Positions 24,577 to 34,656 of a DNA stretch of 64,000 bases are shown here, piece after piece. The stretch covers positions 2,453,501 to 2,517,500 of the forward strand of contig NZ_CP132542.1 in NCBI RefSeq assembly GCF_030845175.1. Direction: 5' to 3'. The position numbers were made by a program, and so were the translations under genes. This stretch comes from Coralliovum pocilloporae. Lineage in GTDB: Bacteria > Pseudomonadota > Alphaproteobacteria > Rhizobiales > Cohaesibacteraceae. Every line of letters starts with the position of its first letter. Within the stretch, counting starts at the first letter, position 1. Below the pieces are notes generated by a model. It was not told the DNA's origin. It worked only from the letters and a program-made list of their open reading frames with translations, and did not search any database.

Positions 24577-26229
24577 ATGTATCGTTACGATGAGTTTGAC
24601 CAGCAGTTCGTTGATGAGCGCGTCACCCAGTTTCGCGACCAGGTGCGCCGCCGTCTGGCCGGTGAACTGTCAGAGGATCAGTTCAAGCCCCTGCGCCTTA
24701 TGAACGGGGTCTATCTGCAGCTCCACGCCTATATGCTGCGTGTTGCGATTCCCTATGGCACTCTGAGTGGCCGTCAGATGCGGATGCTTGGCCATCTGGC
24801 CCGGACCTATGACAAGGGTTACGGTCACTGGACCACCCGTCAGAACATCCAGTACAACTGGCCGAAGCTCGAAGAGATTCCTGACGCGCTGGCGGATCTG
24901 GCCAGTGTCGAGATGCATGCCATCCAGACCTCCGGCAACTGTATTCGTAACGTGACCACCGATCATTTTGCCGGTGCGGCTGCGGACGAGATTGCTGATC
25001 CGCGTCCATATGCTGAAATCCTCCGCCAGTGGTCTTCCCTGCATCCGGAATTCACCTTCCTGGGCCGCAAGTTCAAGATTGCCATTGTCGGCAGCCCGCA
25101 TGACCGTGCGGCCATTCAGCTTCATGACGTAGGCCTTGAGCTGAAAAAGGATGAGAACGGCAAGATCGGCTTCGCCTATTACGTGGGTGGCGGTCAGGGC
25201 AGGACCCCGATGATTGCGAAGAAATTCCACGATTTCGTACCGGAAGAAGATCTGCTCTCCTACACCGAGGCAGTCCTGCGCGTGTACAATCTATATGGCC
25301 GTCGCGATAACAAGTACAAGGCTCGTATCAAGATCCTCGTTCATGAGACCGGTCTTGATGAGCTGCGCGCTGCGGTGGATGAAGAGTTTGCCCGTATCAA
25401 GGACGGTTATCTCAAACTGCCGGATGAGGAAGTTCGGCGGATTGAGGAATACTTTGCACCACCGGCTTTTGAAACCCTTCCCGCAGAAAGCGCAGCCTTT
25501 GAAGCAGCCAGAGCCTCTGATGCCGGGTTCAAGGCCTGGGCCGAGCGCAACACCCATCCGCACAAACAGGACGGCTATGCCTGTGTCACAATCGCGGTGA
25601 AGCCGATTGGCGGCATTCCCGGTGACATGACAGCGGATCAGATGGATGTGGCCGCCGGGCTGGGTGAGCAGTATTCCTTTGATGAACTGCGGATCAGCCA
25701 TGAGCAGAACGTCATCCTGCCTCATGTGAAGAAGGGTGATCTGAAGGCGGTCTACGACACGCTGGTGGCTAATGAACTGGCTGATTCCAATGCTGGTCTC
25801 ATCACCGATATCATTGCCTGCCCGGGTCTTGATTATTGTAACCTGGCCAATGCCCGTTCTATTCCGGTCTCTCAGGAAATCTCCCGTCGCTTTGGTGCCC
25901 AGGAGCGTCAGCGCGAAATTGGTGATCTGAAGATCAAGATTTCCGGCTGCATCAATGCCTGTGGTCACCATCATGTGGGCCATATCGGTATTCTCGGTGT
26001 GGAGAAGAGGGGCGAAGAGCTCTACCAGATCACGCTTGGCGGATCGGCTGATGAGAACTCTGCCATTGGCGATATCATCGGGCGCGGCTTCCCCGAAGAG
26101 GAAGTTGCCGATGCCATTGAGACACTGGTAGAGAAATATCTCTCCCTCAGAGCCAATGACAATGAAACCTTCCTCGAAGCTTATCGTCGGGTGGGTCAAG
26201 CACCGTTCAAGGAGGCGCTCTATGGCTGA
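24577..26229 (+). CDS. cysI: Nitrite/sulfite reductase haemoprotein CysI
   Basis: A 550-aa sirohaem-[4Fe-4S] reductase that converts sulfite to sulfide. ATG 24577 opens the usual MYRYDEFDQQFV; the earlier in-frame GTG is upstream of homology. Two NIR_SIR repeats are visible (TTRQNIQYNWPKL; ISHEQNVILPHV). The cluster/sirohaem Cys are in CPGLDYC (Cys-x5-Cys) and CINAC (Cys-x3-Cys). In this context sulfite, not nitrite, is the substrate. No flavoprotein subunit is adjacent, so electrons probably come from ferredoxin. The stop overlaps the cysH start by 8 bases. Confidence 0.94.
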   Translation: MYRYDEFDQQFVDERVTQFRDQVRRRLAGELSEDQFKPLRLMNGVYLQLHAYMLRVAIPYGTLSGRQMRMLGHLARTYDKGYGHWTTRQNIQYNWPKLEEIPDALADLASVEMHAIQTSGNCIRNVTTDHFAGAAADEIADPRPYAEILRQWSSLHPEFTFLGRKFKIAIVGSPHDRAAIQLHDVGLELKKDENGKIGFAYYVGGGQGRTPMIAKKFHDFVPEEDLLSYTEAVLRVYNLYGRRDNKYKARIKILVHETGLDELRAAVDEEFARIKDGYLKLPDEEVRRIEEYFAPPAFETLPAESAAFEAARASDAGFKAWAERNTHPHKQDGYACVTIAVKPIGGIPGDMTADQMDVAAGLGEQYSFDELRISHEQNVILPHVKKGDLKAVYDTLVANELADSNAGLITDIIACPGLDYCNLANARSIPVSQEISRRFGAQERQREIGDLKIKISGCINACGHHHVGHIGILGVEKRGEELYQITLGGSADENSAIGDIIGRGFPEEEVADAIETLVEKYLSLRANDNETFLEAYRRVGQAPFKEALYG

Positions 26230-26974
26230 TGCAGCCCTTCGGAAATCGGCTGAAGAATGCACCAGCGAGCGAGCCGCAGCGCTTGAAGCTCAGTATGGTC
26301 ATCTGTCTGCGGAAGAGGTGCTGAAAATTGCCATCACCGAAGTCTTTGAAGGCCAGATTGCTCTGGTCTCAAGCTTTGGTGCGGATTCATCGGTCATGCT
26401 CAACATGATCTCGGATATTGCTCCTGATCTGCCCGTGGTCTTTCTTGATACCGGCAAGCATTTCGGGGAAACCAGGCGTTACGGCAAGGTGCTGGAAGAA
26501 AAGCTCGGCCTGACCAATGTACAGACAGTCCTGCCTGATGCGGATCGTCTGGCAGAATTGGACAAGGGTGGGTTTCTGTTCAGCACCAATCATGATCTGT
26601 GTTGCCATATCCGCAAGACCGAGCCGCTGGAACGGGCACTTGAGCCGTTCGCAGCCAGCATTACCGGACGCAAGCGGTTCCAGAACAGCGCGCGTGACAG
26701 GCTGCCGGTGTTTGAGGCGGACGGCACGCGCATCAAGGTCAATCCGCTGGCCAGCTGGAGCTTTGAGGATCTGGTCGATTATCGGGAACAGCATGATCTG
26801 CCTGCCCATCCTCTGGTTGAGCAGGGCTTTCTCTCCATCGGCTGCATGCCGTGTACCTCTCCGGTTGAGCCGGGTGAAGACCAGCGCGCAGGGCGCTGGC
26901 GCGGCACGGGCAAGACCGAATGCGGCATTCATATCAAAACGCCCAAGGGCGAAACGTTTATCAGACGGGATTAG
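26222..26974 (+). CDS. cysH: Adenylyl-sulfate (APS) reductase CysH
   Basis: A 250-aa reductase forming sulfite from activated sulfate using thioredoxin. The PP-loop (LVSSFGADSSVML), the Cys pair in DLCCHIRK and the pair in GCMPCTSP together give the four ligands of a [4Fe-4S] cluster, indicating an APS-type rather than PAPS-type enzyme. The catalytic Cys is in GTGKTECGIH near the C-terminus. Start ATG 26222 lies inside the end of cysI, so translation is coupled. Confidence 0.94.
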   Translation: MADAALRKSAEECTSERAAALEAQYGHLSAEEVLKIAITEVFEGQIALVSSFGADSSVMLNMISDIAPDLPVVFLDTGKHFGETRRYGKVLEEKLGLTNVQTVLPDADRLAELDKGGFLFSTNHDLCCHIRKTEPLERALEPFAASITGRKRFQNSARDRLPVFEADGTRIKVNPLASWSFEDLVDYREQHDLPAHPLVEQGFLSIGCMPCTSPVEPGEDQRAGRWRGTGKTECGIHIKTPKGETFIRRD

Positions 26975-26978
26975 AGCA

Positions 26979-27485
26979 ATGGCACAGCTCTGGAAAAATG
27001 GTGAATTTGTAGACGACGCCTGGCAGCGGCTGGCTGATGACGAAGCGCTGCCGAATGGTGGGCAGGCACTCGTTTCGCGGACGCGATGGCTTGCTGAGCG
27101 GGAGAGCCTCAAGGCTGCGGGTAGTATCGGCCTTTATCTGACAGCTGGTGAAGAACTGGAAGGTCTTGAAGAGGACCTGGACCTTTTCCCGGTCATCGCA
27201 CTGGATTTCCCGAAATTCAGCGATGGTCGCTCATTCTCGGTTGCTCGCCTGCTGCGCGAAAAATGTGATTTCAAAGGCGAGATCAGAGCCTATGGCGAAG
27301 TGCTGATTGACCAGATCGCCTATATGTATCGCTGCGGTTTCTCCACCATGGAAGTCACCCATGAACCGACCCGGAAATCTCTGGTCAACGGAGACGTTCC
27401 AATGGTCAACCTGTTCATGCAGCCAGCCATCGGTGATGAAGAGAAAGCCGGTAAACGTGCCTGGGCCCGCCGTCCGACATCCTGA
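26979..27485 (+). CDS. DUF934 protein of the sulfate assimilation operon
   Basis: A 168-aa cytosolic protein, the usual last gene of alphaproteobacterial cysG-cysI-cysH operons. Recognisable stretches are VIALDFPKFSDGRSFSVARLLRE and GEVLIDQIAYMYRCGF. It starts 4 bp after cysH. Function is unproven; a role in sulfite reductase maturation or complex formation is commonly supposed. A strong terminator follows. Confidence 0.9.
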   Translation: MAQLWKNGEFVDDAWQRLADDEALPNGGQALVSRTRWLAERESLKAAGSIGLYLTAGEELEGLEEDLDLFPVIALDFPKFSDGRSFSVARLLREKCDFKGEIRAYGEVLIDQIAYMYRCGFSTMEVTHEPTRKSLVNGDVPMVNLFMQPAIGDEEKAGKRAWARRPTS

Positions 27486-27525
27486 GGATTCAGGACCTGG
27501 CTCATTGATTTAAGCGTGAAAAAAG

Positions 27526-27548
27526 AAGCGGCCCTGAGCCGCTTTTTT
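27526..27548 (+). terminator. Rho-independent terminator of the cys operon
   Basis: AAGCGGC (27526-27532), loop CCTGA, GCCGCTT (27538-27544), then TTTT. It lies 40 bp after DUF934. Confidence 0.9.
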
Positions 27549-27581
27549 GCTATGCTCCTTCCGTTGTTCTGGGAGGGTTTT

Positions 27582-28094
27582 ATGAAAACAAGAAAAACAG
27601 ATTGGTCTCTGGCGTCAGTTCTCTGTGCCGGATTGGTGATGGCATCTTTCAGTGTGCCGGATGCCGGAGCGCATGATCGAAAGCTGGACCTGAAGCGTTT
27701 CAATCTTGATGAGGTCAACCGGGACCCTGATCGCTGGGCGATTGACGGGTGTTCTTTTACCCTTTGGCAGAGCGACCAGCACCCCTGGAACGACAAATAT
27801 CCCTTTGTCTTTGTTCAGTCCCTTGAGGGCGTGAAGGAAGTGCCGGGCTATATCCAGGTCGGATCGCAGTTTATTCCGATGAAACGGGCCGCCAGTGGCG
27901 GGGATGACGTGGGATATACCGTTCATCCCTTCATGTTATACCGATCTCTTGATGGCAAGACACTGGCTTACATGGAGCTGGCACTGGCTGAACAGAATGG
28001 TGAATCAGCGGAGGTTGAATCCGGCACCATTCGTGTAATGCGAACAGGACATGTGCCCTTTACCGTCAATGTGGTCGGGACAGCAGGCTGTTGA
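27582..28094 (+). CDS. Secreted hypothetical protein (170 aa)
   Basis: ATG 27582 follows GGGAGGG and opens a signal peptide (WSLASVLCAGLVMASFSVP, cleaved near AGA). The mature part contains NRDPDRWAIDGCSFTLWQSDQ, FVQSLEGVKEVPGYIQVG and a terminal Cys (VVGTAGC), so a Cys pair could form a disulfide. The fold looks beta-rich. It is expressed from its own promoter between the cys terminator and this start. Family not recognised. Confidence 0.7.
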   Translation: MKTRKTDWSLASVLCAGLVMASFSVPDAGAHDRKLDLKRFNLDEVNRDPDRWAIDGCSFTLWQSDQHPWNDKYPFVFVQSLEGVKEVPGYIQVGSQFIPMKRAASGGDDVGYTVHPFMLYRSLDGKTLAYMELALAEQNGESAEVESGTIRVMRTGHVPFTVNVVGTAGC

Positions 28095-28097
28095 GAT

Positions 28098-29171
28098 CTA
28101 GCCTGTAGCTGTGAGCTGGCCGGGCAATTCGTCCAGGTCGACTTTTTCCCGTTCGGCCACCAGCTGCCTGAAGCGGCGCATGTCATCCATATAGGAGCGC
28201 CGCGTCCGCCCGAGCCAGCGGTCCCGGGTCATGAGGAAGTGTTTGTAGAACTGTTCTGAGACACCGGTGCCGCTCATCATGCGAGAGAGGCTTGCATCCG
28301 CACGTGACATGAGGAGATTGCTCATACCATCCGGGCTGATATTCAGATGACGGCTGAGGAACCAGACAACCCCGTCCCGATCATCATCATTGAGCAGGAG
28401 CTGCAGTACACTCTCAAATGACAGGTCACCGGATGCAATGGAGACCTGGGCCTCGTGGCGGGAGAACGTTTCATCGCCGATCGAGATTTCTGTCGATGCC
28501 GTATGGCGATCCAGTTGCTCCACATAATGACCGAGCTCACCGTCCAGGACAGCCTGCTTGAATGCTGCGGACAGGAAAGGGCAGCCTGACTCGATCAGAG
28601 TGCAGAGCTGGGTTGAAAATCCGTCATCAATCAGGCAGCGATCCGCGATTTCAAACAGCAGATGATCCTGACCCTGAGCCCGTATGGTACTGACCAGAAC
28701 CGCATTCTGGGTAAACAGGGCGCCACGATTGCGCAGCAGGGCGAGCAGAACCGGCTTCAGATCAGTGGAGATCAGTGCATCAACGACAATTGCCGACAGT
28801 GCGGTTCTCCGGGCGATGGCCTGCTTGCAGGCTGAATCCCTGTCCCGGGCAATCGACAGAAGTGTCTGATCATCAAGGCAGGGAGAATGCTCAAGGAGCA
28901 GCTCGCTCATATAGATGTCTTCTCGGGCGAGCCGGGCTGCCAGTGCAGGTGTAATCCTGTCTGTCCTGGCAAGCCTCACAACGATGTCCATGCGCACATC
29001 ATCACTCAGCTGATCGTAGAGATCGAGAACGATGGATGAAAACAGCTCCCGTTCGACGGGCGAGGGGTTGTTGGCAGATCGGTCTGCATAAGCAGCGCTG
29101 ACCTGGCGGATCAGACGTGATCGCGCAACAGGATCTTTGGTCTCCGCCAGCCTCTTGTAGTCTTCAAGCAT
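28098..29171 (-). CDS. DUF2336 helical-repeat protein
   Basis: A 357-aa all-helical protein of the alphaproteobacterial DUF2336 family. ATG 29171 is chosen; a TTG directly before it is less likely. HEAT-like repeats are evident: VRMDIVVRLARTDRITPALAARLAREDIYMSEL, SIARDRDSACKQAIARR, SGCPFLSAAFKQAVLDGELGHYV. No signal or membrane segment. Such proteins often lie near cell-cycle or motility genes and may be scaffolds; here the neighbours give no hint. Confidence 0.88.
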   Translation of the reverse strand: MLEDYKRLAETKDPVARSRLIRQVSAAYADRSANNPSPVERELFSSIVLDLYDQLSDDVRMDIVVRLARTDRITPALAARLAREDIYMSELLLEHSPCLDDQTLLSIARDRDSACKQAIARRTALSAIVVDALISTDLKPVLLALLRNRGALFTQNAVLVSTIRAQGQDHLLFEIADRCLIDDGFSTQLCTLIESGCPFLSAAFKQAVLDGELGHYVEQLDRHTASTEISIGDETFSRHEAQVSIASGDLSFESVLQLLLNDDDRDGVVWFLSRHLNISPDGMSNLLMSRADASLSRMMSGTGVSEQFYKHFLMTRDRWLGRTRRSYMDDMRRFRQLVAEREKVDLDELPGQLTATG

Positions 29172-29258
29172 CAATCATCACAGTTAGTCGGCTTCGTATA
29201 GTGACCGGCAGTATAGGCAAGAAGCCTTTCACACGCGTTAACTCGGCGGCGTGAATGA

Positions 29259-29276
29259 TTAGGGTACAGACCCTAA
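29259..29276. repeat. Minimal palindrome of the TTAGGGT family
   Basis: TTAGGGT-ACAG-ACCCTAA, a perfect 7-bp palindrome made of the two tips of the larger element. It lies between the DUF2336 start and the NUDIX gene. It may be a deletion remnant or the minimal unit of the family. Confidence 0.5.
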
Positions 29277-29373
29277 GCCGGCAGGGCCTGAAAGATCATG
29301 GACAGCTGCGCCGAGTCCGGTTAGTCAGAAGTGGATGGCTTCCAGAAGGCCTTCATGATGCGGAGCGGAAAAT

Positions 29374-29964
29374 ATGACCAAGGATGTCCGGGTTCTCAAG
29401 CGTGAGCTCCTGCATGAAGGCGATGGCAGGCTGGAACGGGTGCGCTATGGATTCGAGCGCCGCGACGGCACAGCAGTGGAGATTGAAGAAGATTATCTTC
29501 ACTATGGGCATTCCGTTGGCGTGCTGCCCATCGACAGAAACCGGGGGACCGTTCTCGTCATCCGACAGGTAAGGGTGCCGGTTCTTTTTGAGGGTGACGG
29601 AAGCTGGATCCTCGAAACTTGCGCCGGGATGATCGAAGCCGATGACGTGGACCGGACAGCGGCTGTGCGTCGTGAAGCCCTTGAGGAGCTTGGCTACAGG
29701 ATCAGCAATCCGGAAGAGATCGGGCGCGTGTTTCTCACACCTGGCTGTGTAAGCGAACGCATCGGGCTTTTCCTGGCCGACTACACCCCTGACGATCGGG
29801 AAACCGGTGGTGGTGGTGTCGATGCTGAAGGCGAGGATGTGGAAGTAATCGAAATGCCTTTCGCCGATCTGGCCAGGCTGGCCAAAGAAGGCAGGATCCA
29901 GGATGCATCCCTATTGATGTTGACCCAGGCCGTTATGCTGCGCTACCCGGAACTCTGGACCTAA
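29374..29964 (+). CDS. NUDIX hydrolase (ADP-ribose/GDP-mannose pyrophosphatase-like)
   Basis: A 196-aa NUDIX enzyme, probably cleaving nucleoside-diphosphate sugars. The catalytic helix reads GMIEADDVDRTAAVRREALEE, followed by LGYR. REALEELG is canonical, but the loop between the first Gly and the Arg-Glu pair is one residue longer than the consensus G-x5-E-x7-RE, and the expected Glu is Asp. The later YTPDD and EVIEMP are typical of the NudF/NudK group. Start ATG 29374 has GGAG upstream. Convergent with the DUF6460 gene, 12 bp apart. Confidence 0.88.
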   Translation: MTKDVRVLKRELLHEGDGRLERVRYGFERRDGTAVEIEEDYLHYGHSVGVLPIDRNRGTVLVIRQVRVPVLFEGDGSWILETCAGMIEADDVDRTAAVRREALEELGYRISNPEEIGRVFLTPGCVSERIGLFLADYTPDDRETGGGGVDAEGEDVEVIEMPFADLARLAKEGRIQDASLLMLTQAVMLRYPELWT

Positions 29965-29976
29965 AGCACCAGCCTT

Positions 29977-30234
29977 TTATCCCCTCGGCGGTCGGAAAAG
30001 ATAAAGCACAATCCACACCGGGATAATGACGATTGATCCCAGGATAATGTTTGGAACCGCCCATTCCGACGTCCAGACCAGCGCTGTTTCAACGGCCTTG
30101 TGCATAGTTTCCGGTGTGACGCCCAGGTCGGCCAGCACCTGATCAGCCTGAAGGTCAAGCTGCGTCAGAACCGCGCCGGTAATCAGCGAGGCCAAGCCTA
30201 CTTTTGTGATTGTTGACAGAATGCGCAGCAGCAT
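29977..30234 (-). CDS. DUF6460 small membrane protein
   Basis: An 85-aa protein with an N-terminal amphipathic/hydrophobic stretch (LRILSTITKVGLASLITGAVL), a loop with ETMHKAVETALVWTSEW, and a C-terminal span (ILGSIVIIPVWIVLYLF) ending RPPRG. This two-segment layout matches short alphaproteobacterial DUF6460 proteins. Function unknown. Confidence 0.72.
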   Translation of the reverse strand: MLLRILSTITKVGLASLITGAVLTQLDLQADQVLADLGVTPETMHKAVETALVWTSEWAVPNIILGSIVIIPVWIVLYLFRPPRG

Positions 30235-30316
30235 GGTCGGGAATCATCACCAGAGCGTGTTGTCAAAAGCCAAACGGAATGGAAGCACTATAGCGCGGTT
30301 CGGAAGCGGGATAAAT

Positions 30317-30329
30317 GGGGTCTGACCCC
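30317..30329. repeat. GGGGTCTGACCCC palindrome
   Basis: GGGGTC-T-GACCCC, a tip-like fragment related to the TAGGGTTCAGACCC family, just beyond the end of the AsmA gene. Too short to classify firmly. Confidence 0.35.
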
Positions 30330-30342
30330 GATGCAAGGGGCG

Positions 30343-32208
30343 CTACTGCCAGGATTTGCGTTTCTGTTTCAGCAGATATCGAAGGTCAGGCGCGATGATC
30401 GGGCGTTCGAGGCGGCCGGTCAGCGAAAACGGGCGTTCCTCCGGTTCTTCAGCCTCGCCGGAATTGGCTGTGTCACCAGCGGGAAGCTTGCTTCTAATCC
30501 GGCCCTTGCCATTGATCCCAAGTGTAATCAGGTCGCTTTCTCCACTCAGCTCCAGTTCCCGCTGATCGTTCTGCAGAAGAGCCTTCTCGATACGGGCGAT
30601 GCCTTCCTCAAGACTGATCTCTGCTTCGATCCTTTGTGCCGGGGTGGTGTTTTCCAGATAGTGATCAGGGCGTGGCAGGTCGCCTTTTGCCAGCGCGTCA
30701 TCCAGGCGGGACAGGTCAAAGCCTTTCACAGAGCCTCCGAGCACTTCAACAGAAATCCGACCGGTCAGATTTCGAATGAGGTCTCCGGCAAAACGACCTG
30801 ACCCCTTCAGTTCGGCACTTGCCGTCAGCCGCCCGTCGAGAACGGCACGACCGAGCAGACCATCGCTGACCGTTGCTGCCGAAAGGCCGGTGAAGCGCAT
30901 CTTACCTGAAACGGCAGGTTTACCGTCAAAGGTTGCCGACAGGGCACCACTGGCATGACCACCCATCAGCTCAAGCGAAGCAATATCCAGTTCTATGGTT
31001 TTCTGATGAATCCGCAGGGCCGCGGCCAGCTCTCCCAGACTGGTGTCGTGGTAGCTGGTCTGAGCTGCTGAAAAGCGGATGTCAGCGGACAGATTGGACC
31101 AGCCAGGGGCCGAAATACCCACCGTGGTCCAGTGCTGCTCGGGCAATGTTGGCTGTGCCAGGGCAAAAACATAGGTGCTTGCATCAAACACGTCGAATGC
31201 AACAGTGCCGGTTACTTCCGGGCCTTCCGGGCCAAACGTGAAATTCAGTGCTCCATCGCCCGTATTGCCGTCCATGACGATGGTGGCATCGGCCAGTGAA
31301 AAGCGTGTGAGAGTGCCGTTCAGAGTGCCGTTCAGGGCGAAGTGCCCGAACGCCGATCCCGGTCCCAGGTCAACACCCAGCCAGTTGGCCACATAGCGGA
31401 TGGAGGGCGCGCGGGTGGTCAGAGCTCCCTGAAGCACCATATCGGTTTTCTGCACGGCCTGACCGTTAAACGACAGCTCCATAATATCGGATCGCAGATC
31501 AAGCGTCGCGGCTGTCGGTTCGCCATTGGCATATCCGGAAAGATCGCTGGACTTGATATCATATTGCAGCGTTTCATTGTTCCAGAGCAGCGAGCCGGAG
31601 ATATTCAGCGCGTTATTGGGGCCTGAAACAGAGATGGAGGCGGCAATATCTGACACCGAATTCAGAGGCGTTTCCCGGGGCGCTTCCGGGGAGGCTTCCG
31701 AGGGGGCTGGTTGGTTGGGACGATGAAGAGATATCCGGCCGTCTTCAACAAGAATGTCTTCCAGCTGCAGCCGGTCTGAGCGGGAAATATCCGTGACAAC
31801 CTGCTGCAAGAGCGGGTGATGGCTGAGGGCGCTGAAGACCGTGGAATACGTGTCGTTCAGGTCCAGATCAATATGGGGCCTGACAAGAGTAAAGCGCTTG
31901 GCATCGATGGTACCTGTCAGCGCACTCAGGAGATTGAGCGACACATCCAGCCGGTCCATGGACATCAGAACCGGGCGTTCCCCTGTGCCCCGGTCCCGGA
32001 TCTGCACGTCCGACATCCGGACGGTCAAAAACGGAAAAACCCGGATATCCGTATCGCCTGTCAGGGTCACGGAATAGCCTGTCAGCGTGGAAATTCGATC
32101 AGAAATAGCTTCTTTCACGGACTGGGTGGAAAGCGCCAGCGGCAACCCTGCGAAAACAAGCACGACAGCGATTGAAACAAAGGCAAAAAGGGCTGCTATG
32201 CGCTTCAT
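30343..32208 (-). CDS. AsmA family protein
   Basis: A 621-aa inner-membrane-anchored periplasmic protein. The start at 32208 directly opens the membrane anchor (MKRIAALFAFVSIAVVLVFAGLPLAL), followed by an AsmA domain (LTGYSVTLTGDTDIRVFPFLTVRMSDVQI). The long middle is beta-rich, with repeated LNGTLNGTL-like strands, and the AsmA_2 C-terminal part holds GKMRFTGLSAATVSDGLLG and SAELKGSGRFAGDLIRNLTG. AsmA-like proteins are thought to move phospholipids between membranes. It ends close to the palindrome at 30317. Confidence 0.9.
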   Translation of the reverse strand: MKRIAALFAFVSIAVVLVFAGLPLALSTQSVKEAISDRISTLTGYSVTLTGDTDIRVFPFLTVRMSDVQIRDRGTGERPVLMSMDRLDVSLNLLSALTGTIDAKRFTLVRPHIDLDLNDTYSTVFSALSHHPLLQQVVTDISRSDRLQLEDILVEDGRISLHRPNQPAPSEASPEAPRETPLNSVSDIAASISVSGPNNALNISGSLLWNNETLQYDIKSSDLSGYANGEPTAATLDLRSDIMELSFNGQAVQKTDMVLQGALTTRAPSIRYVANWLGVDLGPGSAFGHFALNGTLNGTLTRFSLADATIVMDGNTGDGALNFTFGPEGPEVTGTVAFDVFDASTYVFALAQPTLPEQHWTTVGISAPGWSNLSADIRFSAAQTSYHDTSLGELAAALRIHQKTIELDIASLELMGGHASGALSATFDGKPAVSGKMRFTGLSAATVSDGLLGRAVLDGRLTASAELKGSGRFAGDLIRNLTGRISVEVLGGSVKGFDLSRLDDALAKGDLPRPDHYLENTTPAQRIEAEISLEEGIARIEKALLQNDQRELELSGESDLITLGINGKGRIRSKLPAGDTANSGEAEEPEERPFSLTGRLERPIIAPDLRYLLKQKRKSWQ

Positions 32209-32569
32209 CTGCGGAGCTTTCACATCATGTTCTTGTATGCGCCGGGTCAGAGCAGGTTTATGACCTGCCTGAACAGGCACTCTGGAAGTGATTGGCCTGT
32301 GTCGGCGGTGAAATCAAGCCAAATCGGTATCTGTCGTGCATTGCGCCGGAATTGGATTGAATCATCCAGGATGACCCGGTGGCCATCACGGTTGGAATTA
32401 TGTTGATATCATGTCGGTTTGTGCAAGAACTTCGTGAAAATACGCCTGTGTTATCCTGAAGATCTATGCAAAAACGGATCTGCATCCGTTATCAGGAGAG
32501 CAGATGAAACCTGCCCCTGATCGCAAGCCCTGATCAAAAGGCAGAAACAGAATTCGGAGATATGTGTCC
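32209..32569 (+). promoter_or_regulatory. Divergent promoter region with a short leader frame before the ligase gene
   Basis: This 361-bp gap separates the divergent AsmA and ligase genes. Near the ligase it holds a hairpin AACGGAT-CTGC-ATCCGTT (32473-32490) and then a nine-codon frame MKPAPDRKP (32504-32533) with a strong ribosome site (aggagag). The peptide is Pro-rich and ends 36 bp before the ligase ATG. It could be a leader peptide or chance. Nothing else was seen. Confidence 0.35.
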
Positions 32570-34540
<1,971 letters not shown>

Positions 34541-34570
34541 GAACAAGTTTAACGGTTCAGGTTATCCACT

Positions 34571-34609
34571 GTTTACACTGCGCTTCGCTTTTCGATGGTG
34601 TAAACTTTT
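34571..34609 (+). terminator. Terminator of the ligase gene
   Basis: GTTTACAC (34571-34578) pairs with GTGTAAAC (34598-34605) over a 19-base loop, followed by TTTT, 30 bp after the stop. Confidence 0.65.
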
Positions 34610-34656
34610 GGGAAGGGTTCCTTTCGCACACTCTACCTCCAAGAGTGGGGTGTGTA

